From positions 22,506,310-22,570,309 of the forward strand of contig CM042546.1 in NCBI GenBank assembly GCA_023630585.1: a DNA stretch of 64,000 bases, given 5' to 3'. The number at the start of each line of letters is the position of its first letter. The first letter of the stretch is position 1. The notes beneath the pieces are model-generated. The model did not search any database, was not told where the DNA came from, and saw only the letters and a list, made by a program, of their open reading frames with translations. The stretch comes from Cranoglanis bouderius (taxonomy: Eukaryota > Chordata > Actinopteri > Siluriformes > Cranoglanididae). Of this stretch, positions 20,146 to 29,304 are shown piece after piece. Made by a program: the position numbers and the translations under genes.

Positions 20146-21123
20146 ATGGCTCACAAAGAACTGGACAAGCTGGCCAGGAACATTCCTACGTTCACTCCAA
20201 ACCCGGCAGGAGACCACGACATTCATGCCTATCTACAAGACATAGACTTTCTTTTACAGACTTTGAACAATGTGACTATGTGGGACAGATTATACTTGCT
20301 CAGGATTACATCCAGTCGTGATGTGTGGAGCTTCTTAGATCAACAACCAGAGACTGTTAGATTGGACTACCAAGAACTACAACAGGCACTGATTAAGGAG
20401 TACTCTGACCCTGAATCAGATCAAGGGATTATTGCAGCTATGGACTTAAAACAGAGCCGGCTCAAAACCCCACAGGCCTATTACCACAGACTCCAGCGGG
20501 CCTACTTTGGGGCACGGAACAAGCCAGGAATGGAGGAGGATGTCAACTTCAGGACTCTGTTCCTCCGAAATCTGCATCCTACAGTGAACCATCACCTAGG
20601 AGTCCTAGCCTGCCCGTGCAGCATGTCCACTCAACAGCTGCGGGACCTGGCCCACAAGGCCTACACCAAGCAGAAGGCCGCCTCCGAAAAGACTGTGAAA
20701 AATCCAACTATTTACCCTGTCTCCGATCACTGCTCAGAACTGGCCCTAGAGGGTGCACCAACACACTACATTGACCGACCCTTTAACAGAGAGAGAGGAC
20801 CACTACCAGCCAGCAGAGAGCACTACAACCGAGGTGGTGCACGTCCCAAACACCAGACTGGACGCCCTGAAAAATTCCGGGACCAGCCACGTCCAGCTAA
20901 CAACCCAAAGGGTGGAGTCACATGGGAACCCCGCCGATGGCCTAGAAACGGCCGACCTTCATCGGCCCGGGAACCTAACCCAGACAAGCCTAAGTCCGAA
21001 CCTTCACTAAAGCAGGACGACACGGCTACGTCTGAGTCTGCAGAGATCCTGAGAATGCTGAAGGAGATCATCCGGAATAAAGCTTGCAAATTAAATGATA
21101 AAGACAAGCCAGACTCCTTGTGA
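20146..21123 (+). CDS. Gag-like capsid protein of the retroelement (open to a UGA-CUA stop)
   Basis: A 325-codon open frame. Residues 10-190 have the helical character of a retroelement capsid (FTPNPAGDHDIHAYLQDIDF, AYYHRLQRAYFGARNKPGM, VNFRTLFLRNLHPTVNHHLG), followed by a basic, Pro/Arg/Gln-rich region suited to RNA binding; no CCHC knuckle is visible. The frame ends TTG TGA CTA, and the same frame then runs on into the protease. The M chosen is simply the first in frame; the upstream coiled-coil region is in another frame, so the N-terminus may be lost. Confidence 0.75.
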   Translation: MAHKELDKLARNIPTFTPNPAGDHDIHAYLQDIDFLLQTLNNVTMWDRLYLLRITSSRDVWSFLDQQPETVRLDYQELQQALIKEYSDPESDQGIIAAMDLKQSRLKTPQAYYHRLQRAYFGARNKPGMEEDVNFRTLFLRNLHPTVNHHLGVLACPCSMSTQQLRDLAHKAYTKQKAASEKTVKNPTIYPVSDHCSELALEGAPTHYIDRPFNRERGPLPASREHYNRGGARPKHQTGRPEKFRDQPRPANNPKGGVTWEPRRWPRNGRPSSAREPNPDKPKSEPSLKQDDTATSESAEILRMLKEIIRNKACKLNDKDKPDSL

Positions 21124-21840
21124 CTAAGAGCCAGGCCTGAAACCAACCTCTCTAGAGGGCCTCCGATTGAGCCAACAAAACAGACTCCCACTAAGCAGCC
21201 ACTAAAAACAGAAGAAACTGAGACATCACCAAGTGACAGCGTCACCCACTTACCTCTGCTGATGGCTGCACACCCAGAGCAAACTGTCCCACTGCTTCAC
21301 ACTGCTGACCAAGACTCCAAGGTACCAGAAAGTGCTGTTTTAGTTGTCTGCCTCTCCAACGAATCACCTGAGACCAGCTGCCTATCAGTCACTACACAAG
21401 CCCCGGTGCCAAGGCTCCTGGGAAATCTGATTGAAAAGGGAGTGGCCCGGAAACTCTACCTAGCTATTATGCTGGAACATGCAGTCAAACTGGAAGCCCT
21501 GGTGGACACGGAAGCAGACCTCACTCTGATGTCATACAAACTCTTTGACAGACTCAGAGTTGAAACTAAGAGACAGAATCAGACTTTAAAATCACAAAGG
21601 TGCGAGCTGAATGTACAATCATACAGCCAAAATGAGGTACAGCTTGAGCAGATAGCACCTATTCACCTAACTATCGGTCCTATGAGCCTGGTGCACCCCG
21701 TGTACATCTCACCAATGGACACTTATCCCCTTCTCGTGGGAAAAGATCTACTAGGCTGCTTTGAGCCCTTATTGGACTTCAGACAGTTAAAAAATCTGGG
21801 CTCAAGTTCAAGAACCTCTGCCTCTCCAGTCACACAGGTC
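21124..21840 (+). pseudogene. Retroelement protease region
   Basis: In frame with the gag ORF after one TGA. A low-complexity linker precedes KLYLAIMLEHAVKLEALVDTEADLTLMSYKLF, a retropepsin-like segment in which the catalytic DTG reads DTE (Gly replaced). A later hydrophobic strand and YPLLVGKDLLGCFEPLLDF fit the protease C-terminus. With the Gly lost it is unlikely to be active. Confidence 0.75.
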
Positions 21841-21854
21841 ACCCGAGCCAGACT

Positions 21855-21985
21855 GCCAGGTCACAGAGGTCATGGGAAATCCTCAGGTCACAGAGGTCAC
21901 AGGAAATCCTCAGGTCACAGAGGTCACGGGAAATCCCACGGTCACAGAAGTCACGGAGGTCACGGGAAATCCTACGGGCAATCCT
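21855..21985 (+). repeat. 27-bp in-frame tandem repeat inside pol
   Basis: Imperfect copies of AGGTCACAGAGGTCATGGGAAATCCTC, nine codons each, give GHRGHGKSS-type repeats. They stand where reverse transcriptase fingers and the first catalytic Asp should be, and keep the frame. Confidence 0.88.
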
Positions 21986-23850
21986 TCACTTTTGGCAACC
22001 GACAGTACACGTTCACAAGGTGCCCATTCAGCTATGCCAACTCACCAGCGGAGTTCAACATCTTGAACAAAGCTTGCCCGGATGCCAGAATGAGAGGCAA
22101 CCTCATCTACGTAGACGATGTTCTCATGAAAAGCACAACGGTGGCTGACCACCTGAGAGAAATAGACTATGTACTGAACCAATTAACCACTGCCGGTGCC
22201 TAGATCGCCCTCCACAAAGGACAGTGGTGCCGAACCAAAGTCAACTATGTGGGCCTACTCATCGGATCACGGGGCATTGAACTTCAGACCAGCCGCATCC
22301 AGGCCATCCAGAACATCAAGCCTCCCACTAATGTCTCAGAGCTGCAGAGTTTTCTAGGCATGTGCAACTACTCACGACAGTTCATCGAGAACTACTCGGA
22401 CATTGCACGACCATTAACTACACTTCTCAAAAAGGACTGCCCATTTGCCTGGACAGAGGCTCAAGCGAACGCCATGAAAGAACTTAAAGGACATTTGTGC
22501 ACAGCTCCATGCCTGGCTTACCCTGATCCACAAAAAGAGTTTTATTTGGAAGCTGAATTCTCCAACCACTGTTTCAGTGCGGGTCTTTACCAAAAGCATG
22601 ACCAGGACAAAAGAGTGGTTGCATATGCCAGCAAGACACTCCTTCCACCGGAGACTAAATACTCAGACTGTGAAAAGGCGCTGCTCTACACTGTATGGGC
22701 CATACAACGATTCTCCAACTACATCGGAGCACAAAAGGACATCATAGAAACTTGCCACCAGCCTGTAATGTTTCTCAACAGCCAACGCATCCGAGATGGC
22801 GTGGTCACCAATTCACGCATAGCCACGTGGTTGATGGCCCTCCAGGGGCGCAACGTTGAGGGACGATATGCCCAGAATCACAAGTCTGCGCTGGGCAACG
22901 GCTTGGCTGCATGCCATAACTGCTCTGATGACACACCTACTGCAACACTGGACGCAGAGGGACCCCAGCAACAACAACCAACCTGTCACAGGTACTTTGA
23001 GGAGAAGGTGTGCCAAGGGATGCCTACTGCCTACATCGATGGGTGTTCCTACAACCACGAAGGCACCTTAAAAGCCGGCGCAGGAGTGCTATGGCTAAAC
23101 AACCACCCCTGTCCACCGCAACATTTCCAGTTGGGCCCTCAGTCATCACAACATGCTGAGGTAGCAGCCATCCTGATAACCCCTCAGATCGCTGCGGCCC
23201 ATAACATCAGAGAACTCCTCATTTGCACAGACTCTAACTATGCAAGACACAGTTTCACATGCCATCTTTCGGGCTGGAAACAAAATGGGTTCAAGACGGC
23301 AAACAACAAGCCGGTCAAACACCAACACCTGTTCCAAGCGTGTGAGGACATCACAAAAACACACGACATGATCATCTATTGGAAAAAGGTGAAAGGACAC
23401 TCAAAACAACCAGGCCTGGATAAAGACCTGAATGACCAAACTGATGCCCTTCCCAAAATAGGCGCACTACATGGAGACCTATGGTCACCTCCAGCTCAGT
23501 CACCCATCTTGAATGTGGCAGCAATAACCCACAGCAAGCGAACCCTTCCTGCAACACCACAAGCCTCGCAGCCACTTTCGCTGGCACCACAAATCTCTAA
23601 CAATGACATAGCTGATCTTCAAGCCTCAGACACCTCCATCCAAGCTATGCTACACCACCTCTCTGACCCCTCCAACCACCCGATCACACCGTCTGACCTC
23701 ACTGCTGCCCCATCCCTCAAACAGCTGCATGAGATCAAAGACATGCTACATGTGAAGGACAACATTCTGTGGTATGTCCCTGACGACCTCAGCGCCAAGG
23801 CTCATGGTGCCACAGGGCCGAAGGGGGGTCATGTTAATGTATGCCCATGA
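21986..23850 (+). pseudogene. Reverse transcriptase (truncated) with RNase H-like and RNase H domains
   Basis: Resumes with YTFTRCPFSYANSPAEF and the catalytic IYVDDVL box, then a TAG at 22201-22203, the thumb (FLGMCNYSRQFI), a first RNase H-like connection domain (YLEAEFSNHCFSAGLY, RVVAYASKTL) lacking clear catalytic residues, and a second RNase H (AYIDGCSYNHEG Asp; SQHAEVAAIL Glu; ICTDSNYA Asp; WKKVKGHS). This tether-plus-RNase H order is that of vertebrate retroviruses and some gypsy lineages with a second RNase H. Fingers and palm motif A are missing. Confidence 0.85.
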
Positions 23851-24830
23851 CGCAATGTATGCCCATGGCATACTGGCCCGGTATGCAGCAAGACGTGGCA
23901 GAATACGTCAGAGGGTGCCTGGTTTTCTGCCAATTCGAACCAGCAAACCCAAACCACAGAGCCTCACTGCAACACAGAGGAGTCACGTTTCCATGGTCAG
24001 ACCTCCAAATAGACTGGGTGGGACCTCTGCCCAGGTCAACAAGGGGCAACAAGTACTTTCTCACAGTAGTATGCCAATTCACCAAGTGGGTAGAGTGTCT
24101 TCCAGCACCCAACGACATTGCCCAGACCACAGCATACCTACTGATGAACCATATCTTCTCCAGGTTCGGACTGCCGCTAAGGGTCAACTCTGACAGAGGC
24201 ACACACTTTACAGCTGAGATCATGCAGCAGACTTGGAAGCTCCTGGGTGTACAGGCTCAACTACACATCAGCCACCACCCCATGTTCTCAGGCCAAGTGG
24301 AGCGAACCAATCGAACTGTGGTCAGCATGCTGAGAAAATACATGTCTGCCAACCAAAAGGACTGGGATGCGAAACTTCCCGTGGTACTTATGGCCATCAG
24401 AGCCACCCCGCAGGAATCAACTTGTGTGTCTCCCTTCGAACTGATGACTGGGCGGCAAATGACCCTACCGCTGCACCTGCTGTACTGACCGGGAGACTCC
24501 AACCTTGTCACAGCCTACACCACACACCAATACCTGGATGAGCTACACCGGCACATAAGGATGACATTTGCTTTTGCCCAACAACAGCTGCAAAGGAGGG
24601 CTGAAGGCCAGAAAGCATATTATGACCGGAAAGCATCACATCAGGAACTGAATGTGGGTGATAAGGTCTGGTACTACAGCTTCACACAGCCACTCCAGAC
24701 AGCCTCCAAACGACTGTCGAAGAAGCTGCTCCCCCATTGGACAGGACCGCATGAGATTGTGGACAAACTCTCCCCAATCGCGTACAGAATCCAACTAAGG
24801 CGGGGACAGAAAGACCCAATTTTCAAATGA
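23841..24830 (+). pseudogene. Integrase of the retroelement
   Basis: In another frame from the RNase H, after a small local duplication (ATGTATGCCCATG twice at 23835-23866). Shows the zinc-binding end (CLVFCQFEPANP), the core with DLQIDWVGPL (Asp), VNSDRGTHF (Asp) and GQVERTNRTV (Glu), D,D-35-E, then a TGA at 24486-24488, and the C-terminal DNA-binding part (VGDKVWYYSF, LLPHWTGPHEIVDKLSP) to a stop at 24828-24830. Confidence 0.9.
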
Positions 24831-24989
24831 GTCCATCGAAATCAAATAAAGAGACATGTGGCCGCTGGCAGGGAAAGGCAAGGGGGGGCTAATATAAACT
24901 AACCCAGTCACAGTCTGCAGAGCAAGGAAACCGTCCTGACCAACCAGGGACCTCAACCGCTGACCTACAGCCTTTCTCTTTCTCTCTGC
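24831..24989 (+). other. 3' internal region with polypurine-like tract
   Basis: No envelope ORF. GGCAAGGGGGGG at 24877-24888 may be the polypurine tract. The 100 bp after it do not match the first 280 bp of the 5' LTR. Confidence 0.55.
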
Positions 24990-26533
24990 CACATAGATTA
25001 ACATCGGAGCCGACAGGTCTAGCAAGGAAAATGTCCTCCCTAAAGGTCACCCTGAGGTGACCAAAGACCGGTGGGACATTAGAAGAACACCAGCCCCCTC
25101 TTCTGGACATACACACACTCATGCACACACAGTGAAAATGTCTCTTGAATGTAACATATAATCATATTTCTAGATAGTTATAATTTATTCATATATGCAT
25201 GTGTTGTGTGTCTAGATAATCTAACTATAGTGATTTTAGATAGTTTGAGCGAGAAGCTAATTTTAAGTTATCTGTAACCATGTCTAATGATCCTTCACTG
25301 TCCAAGATATCATAATCTCCTTGAAGTTTGGTACCAAAATCATTGTCTCGTAATATGCCAATTAATGATGCATACTATAGGACGATGGGACGTATCATTC
25401 TATATTTTTCCATATTTCATCCTAATCCAAACTTAATACAAACCCCGCCTTGACATGCGACCCGCACTGGGACAGACCAAGAAAGTTCTCCCCCCAGAAC
25501 TTTCTCATCTCTCTCTGGATTCGCCAGCAGCTCAGAGAGGCGTGTACGTTGGCATTGTCCATAAAAGACCGCGACACGCGTTCCTCTATGCTTCTTTTCT
25601 ATTTTCTTCTTCCTTTTTACTACTTATTCTTCTTCTTCCTTTTTACTTCTTCTTTTCTTCTTCTTTTTACTTCTCTTTACCTACACTTTACCTACACTTT
25701 ACTTCCTTACTTTACTTTCTCCTTTTTCTCTACTTTGACTTCACTTTCTCTCTCTCTCTCTCTCGCGGACTTGCTCTCTTCCGCCTTCCTTTTCCGGGAC
25801 TCCTCCGGACTCTCCTTTGTCTCGTTAAACCACGTGGCAATTACCGTTTTCTTTCTTCTTTCTACTTTGGCGAGACCCAACTCCGTTCACCCCGACTCTA
25901 CCGACACGGAAGATTCAGCAAACTCCTTGCTAAACCTACGAACCAAGGATCCTCGTGAACGGCAAAAAAAATTAACGCAAGTATAAATTTTAATTGATCT
26001 ATAGAGGTGTCCTTTTAAGCCAGTGCCCCTGTTGAAGGTGAATTTTCAATTCATTGCTGATTCTCGAGGTTAAACTGTTGTGTGTTCTGCCATTCTGTTA
26101 TTTTTATCATTTTTCCTTTTGTTTCTTTCACTTACCCTGTGTATATGTATTATTTGTTTATACCTAGTTGTGTATATCAGTAGTTTTACGTAATTATTTA
26201 AATCCATGGTTATCACGCTGGATCGTCTGTTTTTACTCATGGCAAGGTTCACTTTTAACGTTGCTCTTTGCTATGTGCTGTATTTATTTTAACTTAGAAT
26301 AAACTATGCTTCGTGGCCAGAAGAATAATTTATTCTTTTAGAGTAATACGAAGCGTGTCCTGGTAAGTTTGGCGGACAAACAGATCAAGCTGCTTCGCAT
26401 TTAATTCTAAAGCTAGAGTACAGTAATTAATATAACATTCCCTTTCATGGTCGATTTATATCCATAACTAATCAGAACATGCTTCGATTAGAGCTATAGA
26501 TATATTTCACCCATTTGAGCTAGACTCGCTACA
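24990..26533 (+). repeat. 3' LTR, lacking the first ~280 bp of the 5' LTR
   Basis: From CACATAGATTAACATCGGAGC to GCTACA it aligns with 16708-18257 nearly base for base, including the pyrimidine tract, ATAAAAG and AATAAA. The U3 start present in the 5' LTR is not found. Confidence 0.9.
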
Positions 26534-27751
26534 CTGGCAAAGCTTTTTTCAAAAAGGACCTTTCAAGAAAAGCGGGAAATTGTGCAGAACGGTTGATCAA
26601 CCCCCAAGCTAGCAGGCCTGTCCCAGCCAGGCAAAGGATTTGTGCAGCATTTTCAATCGACCAATTACGAAAGGTACACCTGGCTTACAAATTGTATTGC
26701 TGGGAATGCTTGTTATTTGCAACCGACCGATATGGTATTTGGAGCCACACTGGGTTTGCAAACCTGAATTGCCTAACCAAGGCCACAATGAGACACCAAA
26801 ACACGGCAGGACACTTGCAAGCAATGGTGCTTTTGAAAATGTTCGGAGAAACCCGAATGGATCAGACTTCAGACTTCAGGCAAAATACAAAAGGACCTGA
26901 TTAGTGCTATAGCTGAAGTGATGGGAGAGGAGATCAAAAAAGCACCTTTTGTTGCAGTTATGGTGGATGAAACTACAGATGTGAGTTTCTCTCCCTCCTT
27001 GACCCTCAGCAGTTTCACATATACCGGAAAAAATTCCTGGATGCGGCCTTCTCCAGCCTAACGCAGAGCCACGGACCTCTCTTCGACCTGCCCCGGCTTA
27101 AATCAGAACTGACTGTAATGTATGTGTAGTGGGTTGAAAATGGTAGACACCCCCAAAATTTTGGAGTATAAAAGTAATGCACATAAATGCATATATAATT
27201 TGAAGTGTTGTTATTAGTGCCTCCTGTAGAGGGTGTTTAGCGCTGGTGGGTTTAAGGTACTGCACAGGTCCGGCTAGAGTTAATTAAACACTGCTGGAGC
27301 TGGCAACAACTACCTCTGTCTCACATTATTTGATTTATTCTTCTACAGTGACAGCAGCGTTGCTCATTTAAGTTACCCATTCGAGCTTCCCTGGCTTGAT
27401 GCAGGTAACATATGCCGTGACTGATTTTGAAGAAAAAGAAGCCTTGCTGACATCCTCACTTTCCTTCAGCAGAAAGATCTATGCGGGAGCATGCGTCAGC
27501 TTTATGCATTGGCATGTTTGGCGGTGACCATCCCAGCATCTACTTCCTCTATTGAGCGGACATTTTCAGCCCTAAAATGTATTAAAATGTATTCAAGAAA
27601 TACGACTGGGCAGGCTTTCTTGTCAGCATTGGCCTCCATGGCAATCGAGAAGGACCTTTTGATGGAACCGAAACACACCGATGTACTGTACAACCATGTC
27701 ACTGAACTCTTTATAAAGAAGGAAAGGCGGATAGACTTTGTCTTCAAATAA
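26534..27751 (+). pseudogene. hAT-superfamily transposase, 3' part, decayed
   Basis: Continues the frame begun at 16379 with KLFSKRTFQEKREIVQNG, then stops (TGA at 26593-26595) and shifts. Recognisable parts: a zinc-finger region (LYCWECLLFATDRYGIW, MRHQNTAGH), VMVDETTDV (catalytic Asp region) near 26960, a large internal deletion, and the C-terminal hAT dimerisation domain (CLAVTIPASTSSIERTFSALK) at 27510-27600, ending at TAA 27749-27751. The best family fit is the ZMYM1-like hAT group of vertebrate genomes. A 223-bp LTR-like insert may occupy 27125-27347. Confidence 0.83.
27125..27347 (+). repeat. Possible short solo LTR inside the hAT pseudogene
   Basis: Starts TGTAGTGG, ends TTCTACA, contains TATAAAAG at about 27170 and interrupts hAT coding. 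The flanks (GTATG and GTGAC) are not a convincing duplication, so the boundaries are tentative. Confidence 0.4.
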
Positions 27752-27889
27752 TGAGCAGCTTTGGTAAATTTGATGGATTTTTTTATGCAACTTTACTAGC
27801 GGCGCTGTAAAGTTGTAGGTGCCGCACGGCTGTGTTAGGTGTCCATAGTACTGAAACACATCAGAGAAGATCGATAGACCTGTTACTAG

Positions 27890-27890
27890 C

Positions 27891-27943
<53 letters not shown>

Positions 27944-27945
27944 GA
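27890..27945. repeat. (TTA)n microsatellite
   Basis: About 18 TAT/TTA trinucleotide units. Confidence 0.95.
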
Positions 27946-28005
27946 TTGCTTTAGATCATTGCTGCTGATGCTAATGATGTTCAGATTCAGTGGCCTGGCT
28001 GTGCC

Positions 28006-28682
28006 TTTTAGGGTTTCCCCTCATGCTGCTCGCTGAGGCAGGCGAGTAGCGCACTTCCACATTCACAGACTCTTGTTTTGTTTACTTCGCCACGTGTTTC
28101 TTTGTTTTGGTTTATGTCATGTCTCCACCCTTGTGTGTTTATTGGTTCTCTGCTTTATATTTCATTATGAGTTTCAGGTGTTTTGTGTTTAGTCTCACTC
28201 CCATTCATGTATTTAAGCTTTTTTGTTTCTTTGCCTCGGCGCGAAGTATTAGTACACTCACCTCGACTCCACAGCGATCAAGCGGATTTATATGGACTGC
28301 CCATTCTGGTTTTTCGATTCTTGCTAATGCTTCTCTTACTGTAGATTATAGCCTTGACTATGTTTTCTAGTTTCTATGTTTACGAGCGTAGCCCATGTTT
28401 TCTAGTTTTGCCATTGTTACGAGCTTAGCCCATGTTTTCTAGTTTTGCCATTGCTACAAGCTTTGCCCATGTTTTCTAGTTTTGCCATTGCTACGAGCTT
28501 TGCCCATATTTTTGTAGTTTTGCCATTGTTACAAACTTTGCCCATGTTTTCTAGTTTAGCCCTGTTACTATTATTTTGACTGTCCCATTACTTTTGCCTG
28601 TTCCTTTTATTTTGAACTATACCTAATAAAGTGACGATTTTGCTCCGCACCTGCGTCCAGCCCTCCTTTGCGTATTGTAACA
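28006..28682 (+). repeat. 5' LTR (677 bp)
   Basis: Starts TTTTAGGG (one change from the TGTTAGGG of the 3' copy), ends TGTAACA. Contains five 37-bp repeats (CCCATGTTTTCTAGTTTTGC-type) at about 28392-28555 and AATAAA at about 28625. Confidence 0.85.
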
Positions 28683-28698
28683 GAATACTTCGCCAAAC

Positions 28699-29304
28699 AT
28701 GGATGCAGCAGGGAACTTGAGGGCACGCCGCGCCGAGTTTTTTGTTCCCGCGTTAGATTCAGTTTCGTTTCCCCAGTGGACATTTATTTATCCCCTTTCC
28801 GCCTTCGATGGTTTTTCTGTTTACCCCCAGTGTTTTCTGTTGCAAACCCAGATTTATTTTCTTAGTTTGGAGGAACCTAAGCCCGACGAGAAACAGTGGT
28901 TGGGGTTCCTCCTATCCCATTTAGTCGGCTCAGCTCGCCAGTGGGCGGAACTTCGCCTCGCCAGTGGATCCAAGAAGCTAAGTACCGTTTCCGGCTTTGT
29001 AGAACTGTTAATTCAGGTGTTCGGGAGTCCTGACTTTGCGCCCGACCTAGAAAAGTTCTTGGGAAGCGATTGCCTGTCTGATTGGCGCAGCCGGCCTTTC
29101 ACTGCGCATCATGGGAGGGAGCTGGCCGACGTGGCGGCCAACACCTCTCAGCCGCAGACCCAGGAGTGCACGACCAAGGGCTGCATCCGACCGGCCAAAC
29201 TACGGGGCCTCACCTGTGTAAAACAAGGGAGAGAAGGCTCCTATTTTTGCTCGCAGGAGTGCTTTAAGGGCAGCTGGTGTGCCCACAAATGGCTCCACAA
29301 GTGA
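28699..29304 (+). CDS. Gag-like capsid fragment fused to a METAP1-type C6H2 zinc finger
   Basis: A 201-codon frame starting 16 nt after the LTR. Residues 37-115 resemble a retroelement capsid of the Retrotrans_gag kind (FDGFSVYPQCFLLQTQIYF, WLGFLLSHLVGSARQWAE, FVELLIQVFG). Residues 157-200 carry C-x4-C-x7-G-x2-C-x10-C-x3-C-x7-H-x3-H with SYFCSQECFKGSW, which is the spacing and core sequence of the N-terminal zinc finger of methionine aminopeptidase 1, except that the third Cys is Gly170. A TGA ends the frame at 29302-29304, but the same frame stays open to 30264. No protease or pol follows. Role unknown; nucleic-acid or ribosome binding by the finger is inference. Confidence 0.82.
   Translation: MDAAGNLRARRAEFFVPALDSVSFPQWTFIYPLSAFDGFSVYPQCFLLQTQIYFLSLEEPKPDEKQWLGFLLSHLVGSARQWAELRLASGSKKLSTVSGFVELLIQVFGSPDFAPDLEKFLGSDCLSDWRSRPFTAHHGRELADVAANTSQPQTQECTTKGCIRPAKLRGLTCVKQGREGSYFCSQECFKGSWCAHKWLHK

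Larger units (their letters stand above)
16425..26533 (+). mobile_element. 10.1-kb LTR retroelement (retrovirus-like pol, no env seen)
   Basis: A long 5' LTR (16425-18257), leader, coiled-coil and capsid gag-like frames, protease, truncated reverse transcriptase, RNase H, integrase and a 3' LTR ending at 26533, flanked by a 4-bp duplication CTGG (16421-16424 and 26534-26537). The shared LTR portions differ at only a few per cent of sites by eye, implying recent insertion, yet the coding region already has frameshifts, two or three stops and a repeat-filled deletion in reverse transcriptase. No envelope-like ORF is present. It splits a hAT transposase. Confidence 0.92.
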
